A stretch of DNA of 64,000 bases from Cladorhizidae sp. MBARI D1340-BT2 (taxonomy: Eukaryota > Porifera > Demospongiae > Poecilosclerida > Cladorhizidae). The notes under the pieces are model-generated. The model was not told the origin of the DNA and made no database searches. It saw nothing but the letters and a program-made list of their open reading frames with translations. The position numbers and the translations under genes are program-made. How positions within the stretch are numbered: position 1 is the stretch's first letter; each line of letters starts with the position of its first letter. Shown piece after piece: positions 56,511-64,000 of the stretch. Location of the stretch: the NCBI GenBank assembly GCA_028752905.1, contig JAQNBH010000014.1:16785250-16849249 (forward strand). Reading direction: 5' to 3'.

Positions 56511-57025
56511 AAGTTTACTACAACAAGACAAAATGGTAAGGTTTTGTCACTGTCATAACCACAGTTGTGAGCATGCAATGTGAGTCTAGCTGCACGTTTT
56601 GGTGGTCCTTTCCTCAGAATCACAGACCTTGGTGTCTATGTGCATAAATATTCATGTGGTGTTTTACAATGTTGTAGCTAGATCAACATTTTTCTTGATA
56701 ATCAACTTAAATTGACCCATTCGATGTTCCAGCTAGATGCTCTAGCCTCCAGTATTCACGATGAAGGCTAGAGCATCTAAATAGCAAAAAAGTAGAGAGA
56801 ATAATTGTCTCATAAGTATTTACATATTCACAAGATATATTTCATGGATTGACTAGAACCATCTGAGGAGAAAATCAAACAAGGATATATACCATGTGGA
56901 CAACACACATTTCCATGACCCTTTACCTATTAATAGGTAAAGGCATCGTGTTGCATTTAATTTTTTTTGATGAGTCAAATCCAAATATATTGTTTTTACT
57001 TTTTTTTACTTGTTTCTGTCTATAG
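56511..57025. other. Single-copy spacer containing a strong hairpin
   Basis: AT-rich DNA without a supported gene, apart from the inverted repeat listed separately. It ends in a T-rich tract (56,995-57,020) and TATAG, which forms the acceptor of the next candidate exon. Confidence 0.55.
56734..56779. repeat. Solitary 15-bp-arm hairpin resembling the satellite monomer
   Basis: TAGATGCTCTAGCCT (56,734-56,748) is a perfect reverse complement of AGGCTAGAGCATCTA (56,765-56,779), with a 16-nt loop. The left arm, preceded by GC, gives GCTAGATGCTCT, the start of the satellite monomer. The loop end plus right arm gives GATGAAGGCTAGA, the satellite monomer junction. It is a single copy in unique sequence 4 kb from the array. 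Confidence 0.85.
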
Positions 57026-57081
57026 TCAAGCAGCCACCTGTAACACCTGAACTACCTGAACTAATAACGTGGTTTTGTTAG
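57026..57081 (+). CDS. Weak candidate terminal exon
   Basis: A strong pyrimidine tract with TCTGTCTATAG precedes an open stretch. Two bases complete a codon, followed by KQPPVTPELPELITWFC and TAG at 57,079-57,081. The sequence includes a short internal duplication, CCTGAACTA twice. It is short, proline-rich and unrecognised. It is phase-compatible with the donor at 53,167. No AATAAA is seen downstream before the next repeat, so support is mainly the acceptor. Confidence 0.22.
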
Positions 57082-57449
57082 GTTTGTGCTGTTAACTATT
57101 GTCACAAGACTGATGCTCTGAGGACCAACTGATCACTTCATGGAACGAAAACCAGCATCTGCTTGCTGGTTAAGCTCAGTTTCACTGGATATTGTATGTG
57201 CACCAGCGTGTATATGGAAGTGGTAATCCTTTACCAATTTCTGTTGTTGGGCTCCGTGTGCCGAAACAGATACTTCTCTATCAAGAACGGATTCACTTTT
57301 CCAATTCAGTTTGAAGTCTTCTCATGACCAATCTAATGACCAATCGTATGAAGTTTGGGATGAGGGAAAAGTAGAAATATACACAGATAGATGATGCTAA
57401 ATTAAGTAGTGGCAATGCATGGGACAGTTTGGAGTCTTCTGCTAGTAAA
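57082..57449. other. Spacer, no supported gene
   Basis: Nothing with splice or family support. The 57,293-57,449 part contains an additional GGGATGAGGGAAAAGTAGAA stretch resembling the interior of the neighbouring interspersed copy, perhaps an older partial copy. Confidence 0.45.
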
Positions 57450-57665
57450 ATGATGATGAGCAGGCATGCTGCATGCAAGTATGTATGGGAAGAAAAGAAG
57501 ACACATACAGAGATAAACACAAGATCTTGAGGATGGAGATTCATGGTTTTGATGTGTTTTTTAAGCTCCACACAGAGAAGGGCATGGATGAAGTGTTTGG
57601 GGTTCAAAATTGGCTGAAGATACCATTTATGATACTTGGAAGCTACTAGCTTCTTAGTGTCTGAC
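57450..57665 (-). mobile_element. Interspersed repeat family, copy D (inverted)
   Basis: Blocks in order match the reverse complement of copies A and C: GGCATGCTGCATGCAAGT, ATAAACACAAGATCTTGAGG, GATTCATGGTTTTGATGTG, AGTGTTTGGGGTTCAAAATT, ACCATTTATGATACTTGGAA and GCTACTAGCTTC. The 127-codon - strand frame across it (57,293-57,676) first looked like an exon with a GTATGT donor, but the homology to the other copies shows it is repeat sequence. The 39-bp minisatellite starts right at its end, just as the 44-bp one starts at the end of copy B. Confidence 0.7.
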
Positions 57666-57677
57666 GAGGAAGACATT

Positions 57678-58728
57678 TGAGACCTCTGACGAGGTGTGGT
57701 TCCCTAGATGCATACTAAAGACCTCTGAAGAGGTGTTGTTCTCTAGATGCATGCTAAAGACCTCTGAAGAGGTGTGGTTCTCTATAGATGGATGCTAAAG
57801 ACCTCTGAAGAGGTGTGGTTCCCTAGATGCATGCTAAAGACCTCTGGAGAGGCGTGGTTCCCTAGATGCACGCTTAAGACCTCTGAAGAGGTGTGGTTCC
57901 CTAGATGAGCGCTAAAGACCTCTGAAGAGGTGTGGTTACCTAGATGCACGCTAAAGACCTATGAAGAGGTGTGGTTCCCTAGATGCACGCTAAAGACCTC
58001 TGAAGAGGTGTGGTTCCCTAGATGCACGCTAAAGACCTCTGAAGTTCCCTAGATGCATGCTAAAGACCTCTGAAGAGGTGTGGTTCCCTAGATGCACGCT
58101 AAAGACCTATGAAGAGGTATGGTTCCCTAGATGCACGCTAAAGACCTCTGAAGAGGTGTGGTTCCCTAGATGCATGCTAAAGACCTCTGAAGAGGTGTGG
58201 TTCCCTAGATGCACGCTAAAGACCTCTGAAGAGGTGTGGTTCTCTAGATGCATGCTAAAGACCTCTGAAGAGGTGTTATTATCTAGATGCATGCTAAAGA
58301 CCTCTGAAGAAGTGTGGTTCTCTATAGATGGATGCTAAAGAGCTCTGAAGAGGTGTGGTTCCCTAGATGCATGCTAAAGACCTCTGGAGAGGCGTGGTTC
58401 CCTAGATGCACGCTAAAGACCTCTGAAGAGGTGTGGTTCCCTAGATATACGCTAAAGACCTCTGAAGAGGTGTGGTTCCCTAGATGCACGCTAAAGACCT
58501 CTGAAGAGGTATGGTTCCCTAGATGGATGCTAAAGACCTCTGAAGAGGTGTGGTTCCCTAGATGCACGCTAAAGACCTCTGAAGAGGTGTGGTTATCTAG
58601 ATGCATGCTAAAGACCTCTGGAGAGGTGTGGTTATCTAGATGCACGCTAAAGACCTCTGAAGAGGTGTGGTTATCTAGATGCATGCTAAAGACCTCTGTA
58701 GAGGTGAGGTTCCCAAAATGCATGCTAC
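57678..58728. repeat. 39-bp minisatellite, about 27 copies
   Basis: The unit starts AAAGACCTCTGAAGAGGTGT, continues GGTTCCCTAGATGCA and ends TGCT. Each unit has the near-continuous palindrome ACCTCT-GA-AGAGGT and the word CTAGATGCATGCT. Substitutions are TTATCT or TTCTCT for TTCCCT, CACGCT for CATGCT, and a CTATAGATGGATG variant at two places (57,781 and 58,321) 540 bp apart, which suggests a block duplication. Because 39 is divisible by three, frames stay open on both strands with a 13-residue repeat. I read this as a by-product. Confidence 0.95.
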
Positions 58729-59457
58729 CTTGCCTTGCTTGGGTACCACAGAGGTCCTCTGCAGATATGCTAAAAGGTGTTTGTTAAGGTTGTAAAGGAG
58801 CTCTATTTCTCAGCATAATCTTGAAAAGCACATGTATAGTTGCTAGCAAGCAAGCCACTTTTGTCTAACCTTGTCAATTGTGCACTCTATGTTGGCAATC
58901 GCATGGTCTGCTTGGCTCCTCCCTAGACTTGGTCACTTGCAGCTGCCATCTCTGCACCAACCAAAAGCTGCACTCCACTCCCACCCAGGCTCCATGGTGG
59001 ACCTGGCCGAGTGTGTAGTACGAATGTTTATATTTGGTCTAGGGATTATTACTAATGGATCTCATTGAAAAACTTGCTTTAGAATACTAGTCATGCCCTT
59101 AGTATACTATACACTTCCTACAGTCAATTTCTCCATTAACCACTCCATTGCAAATGGAGACATTGGCTGGTGAGTGCAGGAGGTGGGCAGGACCTACGTA
59201 GGTGAGATGATGGACAGGAGGTGAGGTGGTGGACAGGGCCTAGGTGAAAGAGCACATCTTGATTTACTCAGGAAGGTAATAAAATAAAAAAATTTAATTA
59301 TGAAGGGGGAAGGTCCATTTTAAACAGGACAATGTCATATTTAAGACATGTGACCGAAACTTAAGACACCTGTGGGATAGACAGATACAAGCATGGCAGA
59401 GGGTGTGCAGCTTCTCGCCAAGACCATGCAACATCCATTCTCAACATCGCTGCTTAT
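58729..59457. other. Spacer left of the POP7 exon, possible unrecognised exon
   Basis: A GC-richer stretch at about 58,885-59,015 is open on both strands and could hold an exon, but neither reading is recognisable or clearly spliced. A - strand reading near 58,840 (TIHVLFK) faintly recalls the IHIRVF end of POP7 and is not convincing. AATAAA occurs on the + strand near 59,278. Confidence 0.45.
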
Positions 59458-59623
59458 TTATCCACCTACATCATCCACTGGCTCTAGCTCGTCAAGCAGC
59501 TGCACTGTGGACGTCGTGACTGCCAGCGTTAGTTGGTAAGGGGAAGTCTCCTTCAGTTGCAAGGCCATGTTGATGGCACGATGGATGGCAGAGCCCAACC
59601 CGTGTATAGCCAGCTCCTCGAAG
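59458..59623 (-). CDS. POP7: POP7 / Rpp20 (RNase P and RNase MRP protein subunit), last or penultimate exon
   Basis: On the - strand, an ideal intron end (CTGAC branch-like word, then TTTTCCTTGCTTGCAG, AG at 59,624-59,625) precedes 166 bp. One base completes a codon, followed by 54 codons and TAA. The reading FEELAIHGLGSAIHRAIN, then MALQL, then TSTVQLLDELEP matches the second half of the Alba-type domain of POP7 (Rpp20), where IHGLG, RAIN, ALQL and STV-L-DELEP are hallmark positions. POP7 pairs with the p25 subunit to bind the P3 RNA domain in nuclear RNase P and RNase MRP, for tRNA 5' and rRNA processing. It ends DELEPVDDVGG, about 25 residues earlier than human POP7, which continues to an IHIRVF strand. 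A donor-like GTAGGT within the last codons (exon end 59,470) may lead to a further exon I could not find. The upstream half of the domain is not in the window's recognisable sequence. Confidence 0.85.
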
Positions 59624-60008
59624 CTGCAAGCAAGGAAAACAATGTCAGCACAGCAACCCTCCCTATCAGTCTAACCATCAGCTTTGCAACAACCTTCCCT
59701 ATTTGTGTGCATGGTAAAATGTGCACGTGTGTTAGCATGTGTGTGGTGTGGTGTGTGAGCAAGTGTGATGTGTGTGTGTCTAAGCATGTCATGTGACATG
59801 TGTGTAGGCATGTGGTGTGTGTGTGTGACATGTGTGTGGTGTGTGTTTATATAACTTTTTCTGCACTTATGCTTATTTGGGTAATAAGATTGTGGGCTTC
59901 ATCTCAGCATGCAGGTAGGTGGTCCTGGTACTGGAGGGAGGAAGGTGTGACTCCGAGTAGGAAGGATGATTATAGGGAGGGTGGGAACTGCTTATGTGAC
60001 AGTTTAAG
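59624..60008. other. POP7 intron and GT-rich tract, possible promoter of a + strand gene
   Basis: From 59,705 to 59,850 the + strand is dominated by GTGTG and CATGTG words, an imperfect purine-pyrimidine alternation prone to non-B structure. The rest up to 60,008 is a G-rich stretch without a clear reading on the - strand, so I found no upstream POP7 exon here. Confidence 0.5.
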
Positions 60009-60099
60009 ATGGCGATAATACAATCTCTTCCAGAGATAACAAAGAAAATGAAAGAGAGGAGGAAGAAGCAAAGAGAAGACAACTACACCAGTAACGAGT
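60009..60099 (+). CDS. Candidate first coding exon, basic N-terminus, unrecognised
   Basis: The start is AAGATGGCG, a context typical of animal gene starts (it resembles a YY1 element over the initiator ATG). Thirty codons follow: MAIIQSLPEITKKMKERRKK, then QREDNYTSNE. They end one base into a codon at the donor T|GTAAGG (60,100). The middle is highly charged and helix-prone. Phase and splice signals fit the exon at 61,565-61,626, giving a predicted 50-residue protein. The intron between them would be 1,465 bp and consists mostly of the 37-bp minisatellite. Without splicing, the frame runs into the minisatellite and stops. The family is not recognised; it may be a small protein or one isoform of a larger gene. 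Confidence 0.42.
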
Positions 60100-60111
60100 G
60101 TAAGGCATTGA

Positions 60112-61378
60112 GTGCATTGCTCTAGCCATTGTCCTAGTCCTAGCATAGCTGCATTGCTCTAGCCATTGTCTTAGCCCTAGCATAGCTGCATTGCTCTAGC
60201 CATTGTCCTAGCCCTAGCATAGCTGCATTGCTCTAGCCATTGTCCTAGCCCTAGCATAGCTGCATTGCTCCAGCCATTGTCTTAGCCCTAGCATAGCTGC
60301 ATTGCTCTAGCCATTGTCCTAGCCCTAGCATAGCTGCATTGCTCTAGCCATTGTCCTAGCCCTAGCATAGCTGCATTGCTCTAGCCATTGTCCTAGCCCT
60401 AGCATAGCATTGCTCTAGCCATTGTCCTAGCTCTAGCATAGCTGGCCATTGTCCTAGACCTAGCATAGCTGCATTGTTCTAGCCATTGTCCTAGCCCTAG
60501 CATAGCTGCATTGCTCTAGCCATTGTTCTAGCCTAGCATAGCTGCATTGCTGTAGCCATTGCCCTAGCCTAGCATAGCTGCATTGTTCTAGCCATTGTCC
60601 TAGCCCTAGCATAGCTGCATTGCTCTAGCCATTGTTCTAGCCTAGCATAGCTGCATTGCTGTAGCCATTGCCCTAGCCCTAGCATAGCTGCATTGCTCTA
60701 GCCATTGTCCTAGCCCTAGCATAGCTGCATTGCTCTAGCCATTGTCCTAGCCCTAGCATAGCTGCATTGCTCTAGCCATTGTCCTAGCCCTAGCATAGCA
60801 TTGCTCTAGCCATTGTCCTAGCCCTAGCATAGCTGCATTGCTCTAGCCATTGTCCTAGCCCTAGCATAGTTGCATTGCTCTAGCCATTGTCCTAACCCTA
60901 GCATAGCTGCATTGCTCTAGCTATTGTCCTAGTCCTAGCATAGCATTCCTCTAGCCATTGTCCTAGCCCTAGCATAGCTGCATTGCTCTAGCCATTGTCC
61001 TAGCCCTAGCATAGCTGCATTGCTCTAGCCATTGTCCTAGCCCTAGCATAGCTGCATTGCTCTAGTCATTGCCCTAGCCCTAGCATAGTTGCATTGCTCT
61101 AGCCCTAGCATAGCTGCATTGCTCTAGCCATTGTCCTAGCCCTAGCATTGCTCTAGCCATTGTCCTAGCCTAGCATAGCTGCATTGCTCTAGCCATTGTC
61201 CTAGCCCTAGCATAGCTGCATTGCTCTAGCTATTGTCCTAGCCCTAGCATAGCTGCATTGCTCTAGCCATTGTCCTAGCCTAGCATAGCTGCATTGCTCT
61301 AGCCATTGTCCTAGCCCTAGCATAGCTGCATTGCTCTAGCCATTGTCCTAGCCCTAGCATAGCTGCATTGCTCTAGCC
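60112..61378. repeat. 37-bp minisatellite, about 34 copies
   Basis: The unit starts AGCTGCATTGCTCTAGCC, continues ATTGTCCTAGCCC and ends TAGCAT. It contains an internal direct near-duplication (CATTGCTCTAGC / CATTGTCCTAGC), which suggests the unit grew from a 12-bp word. Shortened units lacking AGCTGC (near 60,408, 60,796 and 60,940) or lacking the middle (61,100) are dispersed. The word TGCTCTAGCC is shared with the solitary hairpin at 56,734. It would lie within the intron of the candidate gene starting at 60,009. Confidence 0.95.
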
Positions 61379-61564
61379 TAAATGTTCAGGTTCCATACCC
61401 TTTCCAACGCTAATGTTACGATGTCGAGGAAAGTAGAAACAACGAATAACGCAAAACAAACAGCTTTTGTTTTTAACTTTAGCGCATTTAACGTGTGTGC
61501 ACGCGTTCACACGCACAACTGACCTAGTGATGCTCCTGCACACAATTTGTTTTCTTCTTCCCAG

Positions 61565-61626
61565 GTGCCATTTTGGCCATCAAGAAGTATATTGCCGACA
61601 GAAGTATTAGTTGTTTCTCTTCTTAA
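61565..61626 (+). CDS. Candidate second and terminal exon of the 60,009 gene
   Basis: An excellent 3' splice site (TTTGTTTTCTTCTTCCCAG, AG at 61,563-61,564) precedes two bases that complete the codon split at 60,099. Then AILAIKKYIADRSISCFSS and TAA at 61,624-61,626. The first half is amphipathic with two lysines. An internal GTATAT at 61,587 might act as a donor and extend the gene to the right, for example to a coding-like stretch at 62,330-62,400, but this is speculative. No database family is recognised. Confidence 0.42.
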
Positions 61627-61718
61627 ATTTTTGGCATTTACCCACTAGTGTGTGTCCTTCTTGTCTAGCTCACTACTTAGTAGCTTTGCATCGCTACTCT
61701 GTTTAGCATTAGACAAAG

Positions 61719-62042
61719 TTTGCTGTACAGTTTTGTAGAGGTTAGGGTTGCTAAGCATAGTGTTAGGCAATGCTTGCTGTACAGTTTTGTAGAGGTTAGG
61801 GTTGCTAAGCATAGTGTTAGGCAATGCTTGCTGTACAGTTTTGTAGAGGTTAGGGTTGCTAAGCATAGTGTTAGGCAATGCTTGCTGTACAGTTTTGTAG
61901 AGGTTAGGGTTGCTAAGCATAGTGTTAGGCAAAGCTTGCTGTACAGTTTTGTAGAGGTTAGGGTTGCTAAGCATAGTGTTAGGCAAAGCTTGCTGTACAG
62001 TTTTGTAGAGGTTAGGGTTGCTAAGCAGTGTTAGGCAAAGCC
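61719..62042. repeat. 54-bp minisatellite, six near-identical copies
   Basis: The unit starts TTGCTGTACAGTTTTGTAGA, continues GGTTAGGGTTGCTAAGC and ends ATAGTGTTAGGCAATGC. Copies differ mainly at CAATGC/CAAAGC. Features are the 8-bp palindrome CTGTACAG, an imperfect hairpin TTGCTAA/TTAGGCAA, and a TTAGGG word in every unit. A degenerate seventh unit lies at about 61,700. Since 54 is divisible by three, both strands carry open frames with an 18-residue repeat (- strand 61,645-62,067, 140 codons). I treat these as incidental. Confidence 0.95.
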
Positions 62043-63060
62043 TGGTGTAGACTGGCTTGTAAAACAAAGCCTCCTTTTTAAAGCTCTCACAAAATATCTA
62101 GTAGCTAGCAAGCCTTGCCTTAGAGAGACTTCACAGATTAGCTTAGCAGGCCTTGCCAAAATGTTGAAGATTTTACAAAACTTTTGCCTTAGAAAACTTG
62201 ACCTCCAGCTAAGCTTTTGTATGTACATGTAACAAGCCTTGTCTAATGTATAGAATATTAGGCCTCACCTCAACCATGTGGAGATCAAAAGCTGATGCAT
62301 TTATGCATTAATATTTGATATTTTGGCCTACGGAGAACTCGTGAGTCGGTGGTGCCCCTAAGCATGGTGGAGGATGGTTTGGTGACAGGTGTACTGTAAA
62401 TGGAAAAGTTACATCACATGTGTGCAATGCATTACTCTATTTGGTGGATGTCTTCATTGTGTAAGAGGACCTCAGACTTCTATGGTTGAGTTATAGGATA
62501 AGTTTGTCCTTGACGGTCCCATCGACTTACACATACTTCCCCCCACACATTTGCTGGTTCCAACCTCTTCATGGACCCTATTGAATTTGAGCGTGTATGG
62601 GAGAAGTGTTTGGAGTCTATCCAGCAAACATAGTGTTTATGCTTGAAAAATAAAAAATAAGCAATGACATGGAAAATCATGTTTATATCGTTAGTTTTGT
62701 GACAACTGTCATCTTTTGACTACATGAAGATGTCTTCTGATACAAGGCAAGTTCATCTAGGCTTCACTCAAAATATGTGCAAATGACAACAGGCACACTA
62801 GTACTTGTTTATAGCTTAGCTTAAAATAAGAGATAATGCTTCCCACCAAAAAATGTGTCATGCCAATTGGGTAGTCTTTGTTGTGACAACCAACCATAAC
62901 ACAAGCCTCATGATATGAAGTGTAACTTGTCATGAAAGTTCACTGGTGATTGTTATGCTGCTCATTGCTCAATTATTATGGTAACCTCACTACCAGTGAA
63001 CAAAAATTATAGGAATTTTGTATATATGAATGATCTACCAGGGAATAAGCACAACAACAT
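62043..63060. other. Spacer with ambiguous coding-like patches
   Basis: From 62,043 to 62,240 are scattered AAGCCTTGCCT and CTAAGC words, perhaps decayed relatives of the adjacent 54-bp unit. At 62,325-62,400 both strands have short protein-like readings: a + strand donor-like CTC|GTGAGT at 62,341 and a - strand CCACCATG near 62,372. At 62,571 a 20-codon + strand frame starts MDPIEFERVWEKC but has no acceptor. AATAAA occurs at 62,649. None of these is strong enough to call. Confidence 0.45.
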
Positions 63061-63132
63061 TCAATAGCCAGCTGCTGTTCCTTTCAACAATTCTTTGAAG
63101 AATTGAGTGCAGTTTATGGATCTCGAGTTGGA
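63061..63132 (-). CDS. Candidate terminal exon of a - strand gene
   Basis: On the - strand the acceptor GGGCTGATGAATGCAG is followed in phase 0 by SNSRSINCTQFFKELLKGTA, then AGY and TGA (63,061-63,063). The pyrimidine tract is weak. Phase 0 matches the donor of the exon at 63,474-63,596, so the two could be joined across a 341-bp intron. The peptide is a polar segment followed by a short amphipathic helix. Unrecognised. Confidence 0.33.
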   Translation of the reverse strand, partial: SNSRSINCTQFFKELLKGTAAGY

Positions 63133-63473
63133 CTGCATTCATCAGCCCATATAACGTCCTGTATGTCAAAGTCACCTCATCAAGAAAATGCCCTGTTCAC
63201 TCCATCTGGAAAGGGATGAGATATTATTGTAATATTACCTTGATTTTAAAGATTTGGAAATCAAATGTTTCATTGATGCAAGCTAAGCTTGTGAAAGAGT
63301 AAGCTGAGCAGTCTAGACTGTCTTGAAAAGTCTTAGCCTATGTTAAGCTGGTCCTTCCAGTCCCCAAGCTAAACTCCATGCCATAGCCCAGGTAAAGATA
63401 TGCTTTTAAGCTTCCTTAATCCAAGCCAAACCAGCTTATAAACTGGAGGCTTTAGAAATGACAGACAGCTTAC

Positions 63474-63596
63474 CTTGTTCTGCGTGTCTGATGAGCTGAC
63501 AGTAGAGCTGTTCGGAAGGTCTATCCTAGAGCGGTCCTGCACCGCAGAATGGTGCGGAGTGAAATGTTGTAGCCCTTGCTTAGTGTGCAGCAAAGG
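63474..63596 (-). CDS. Candidate internal exon of a - strand gene
   Basis: The right splice donor AACAAG|GTAAGC (- strand, GT at plus 63,473-63,472) is near consensus. Upstream the frame is open for 41 codons back to a possible acceptor, ACTAGCTCCAG. The reading starts PLLHTKQGLQHFTPHHSAVQ, continues DRSRIDLPNSS and ends TVSSSDTQNK. It is Ser/Thr-rich and probably disordered. Earlier exons would lie to the right, up to and beyond the window edge. The same stretch is also open on the + strand (63,442-63,603, cysteine-rich), so the strand rests on the donor. Confidence 0.38.
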
Positions 63597-63606
63597 CTGG
63601 AGCTAG

Positions 63607-64000
63607 TCAACAGTTGTTACCGGCAACATTGAGCACCACTGTGACGGACAAGCCAACACAATTGATATTAGTTTGATCGACAAGAGGTGTATTTGACTCA
63701 AGTGTCTGAAGTATGTCTGCCTACTCAACAGCCCTACCTCTTTTCATAGAAACAGCTGTCTAGTTTCGAGTAGGGATGACAACCAATAAACCACTCAATG
63801 CCCACTACTATAACTCTAGCTGCAACTACCAGCAAGAAACAGATCATTTGCCATATCAGCGAAGAAAAAATAACTGAGAAGACCACCAAAAGGCAGAAGG
63901 CTTAGAGTCAATTTTTTAATGATGGCTCCTGTCAGGAATGGGTCCATCATCATTGTGCTGGTTTGTCTCAAGATTCGCTGCTATAAGGAATTCCATTGTA
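63607..64000. other. Right edge, ambiguous exon-like readings on both strands
   Basis: Protein-like readings occur on both strands: + strand VTGNIEHHCDGQANTIDISL (63,616-63,675), and - strand TLESNTPLVDQTN and RVIVVGIEWFIG. They overlap or conflict in phase with the neighbouring exon candidates, so I call none. Confidence 0.4.

Noticed and set aside
57293..57676. 127-codon - strand ORF with a GTATGT donor as a first exon
   Set aside because: Most of it aligns in order with the interspersed family copies at 53.8, 54.6 and 56.3 kb, so it is repeat sequence.
58840..58900. Missing POP7 C-terminal exon (TIHVLFKI reading)
   Set aside because: Only a loose resemblance to IHIRVF, wrong spacing, and no clear acceptor in matching phase.
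59393..59539. + strand 48-codon frame starting MAEGVQLLAKT with a GTAAGG donor at 59,536
   Set aside because: It is largely antisense to the POP7 exon, whose family match fixes the - strand.
59533..59831. ORFs across the GT-rich tract
   Set aside because: Open only because (GT)n-like sequence lacks stops; His/Thr and Val/Cys runs are typical artefacts.
62571..62633. Short + strand frame MDPIEFERVWEKCLESIQQT
   Set aside because: Protein-like, but only 20 codons, with no upstream AG acceptor in frame and no recognisable family.
52590..64000. tRNA or rRNA genes
   Set aside because: No cloverleaf with A and B boxes and no rRNA-like segment was recognised by eye; a tRNAscan run would be decisive.

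Overview
This window is eukaryotic and most likely from an animal. Candidate exons are short and flanked by GT/AG signals with pyrimidine tracts, there is no bacterial-style gene packing, and one exon is recognisably from POP7 (Rpp20), a subunit of RNase P/MRP. Several short CTAG-rich words and the very high density of minisatellites would fit a marine invertebrate such as a sponge, but I cannot establish the species. All gene models were built by eye from splice signals and reading frames. Only the POP7 exon is recognised by family; the others are unrecognised candidates. || Layout. (1) From base 1 to about 52,589 the window is one unbroken satellite array with a roughly 40-bp monomer, about 1,300 copies, continuing past the left edge. 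Each full monomer carries an inverted repeat (CTTCATC, 11-nt loop, GATGAAG) and can fold as a hairpin. On top of the monomer lies a hierarchy of large tandem duplications (about 5.84, 1.19, 1.02, 3.28, 2.58 and 2.13 kb). The array has no coding capacity: the 60-residue ORFs in it are one recurring monomer combination. (2) About 115 bp beyond the array is a good 3' splice site and a 33-codon terminal exon on the + strand, so the array may lie in the last intron of a gene. (3) From 53 to 62 kb, single-copy DNA with a few candidate exons alternates with four minisatellites (units of 44, 39, 37 and 54 bp) and four diverged copies, in both orientations, of one roughly 250-bp interspersed repeat. 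(4) At 59.5 kb the POP7 exon lies on the - strand. About 385 bp to its right a candidate + strand gene starts at an AAGATGGCG context; its intron contains the whole 37-bp minisatellite. (5) The right end (63.0-63.6 kb) holds two phase-compatible candidate exons of a - strand gene that probably enters from beyond the window. || The most unusual signal is the tandem-repeat landscape. The satellite and at least three of the four minisatellites are built from units with short inverted repeats. A lone 15-bp-arm hairpin at 56,734-56,779 carries the words found at the satellite's monomer junction and may be a relic or ancestor of the monomer. Some satellite monomers have lost exactly the 10 loop bases, leaving a near-perfect palindrome. 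One such change is visible as the difference between the two copies of the 5.84-kb duplication, so it post-dates that duplication.
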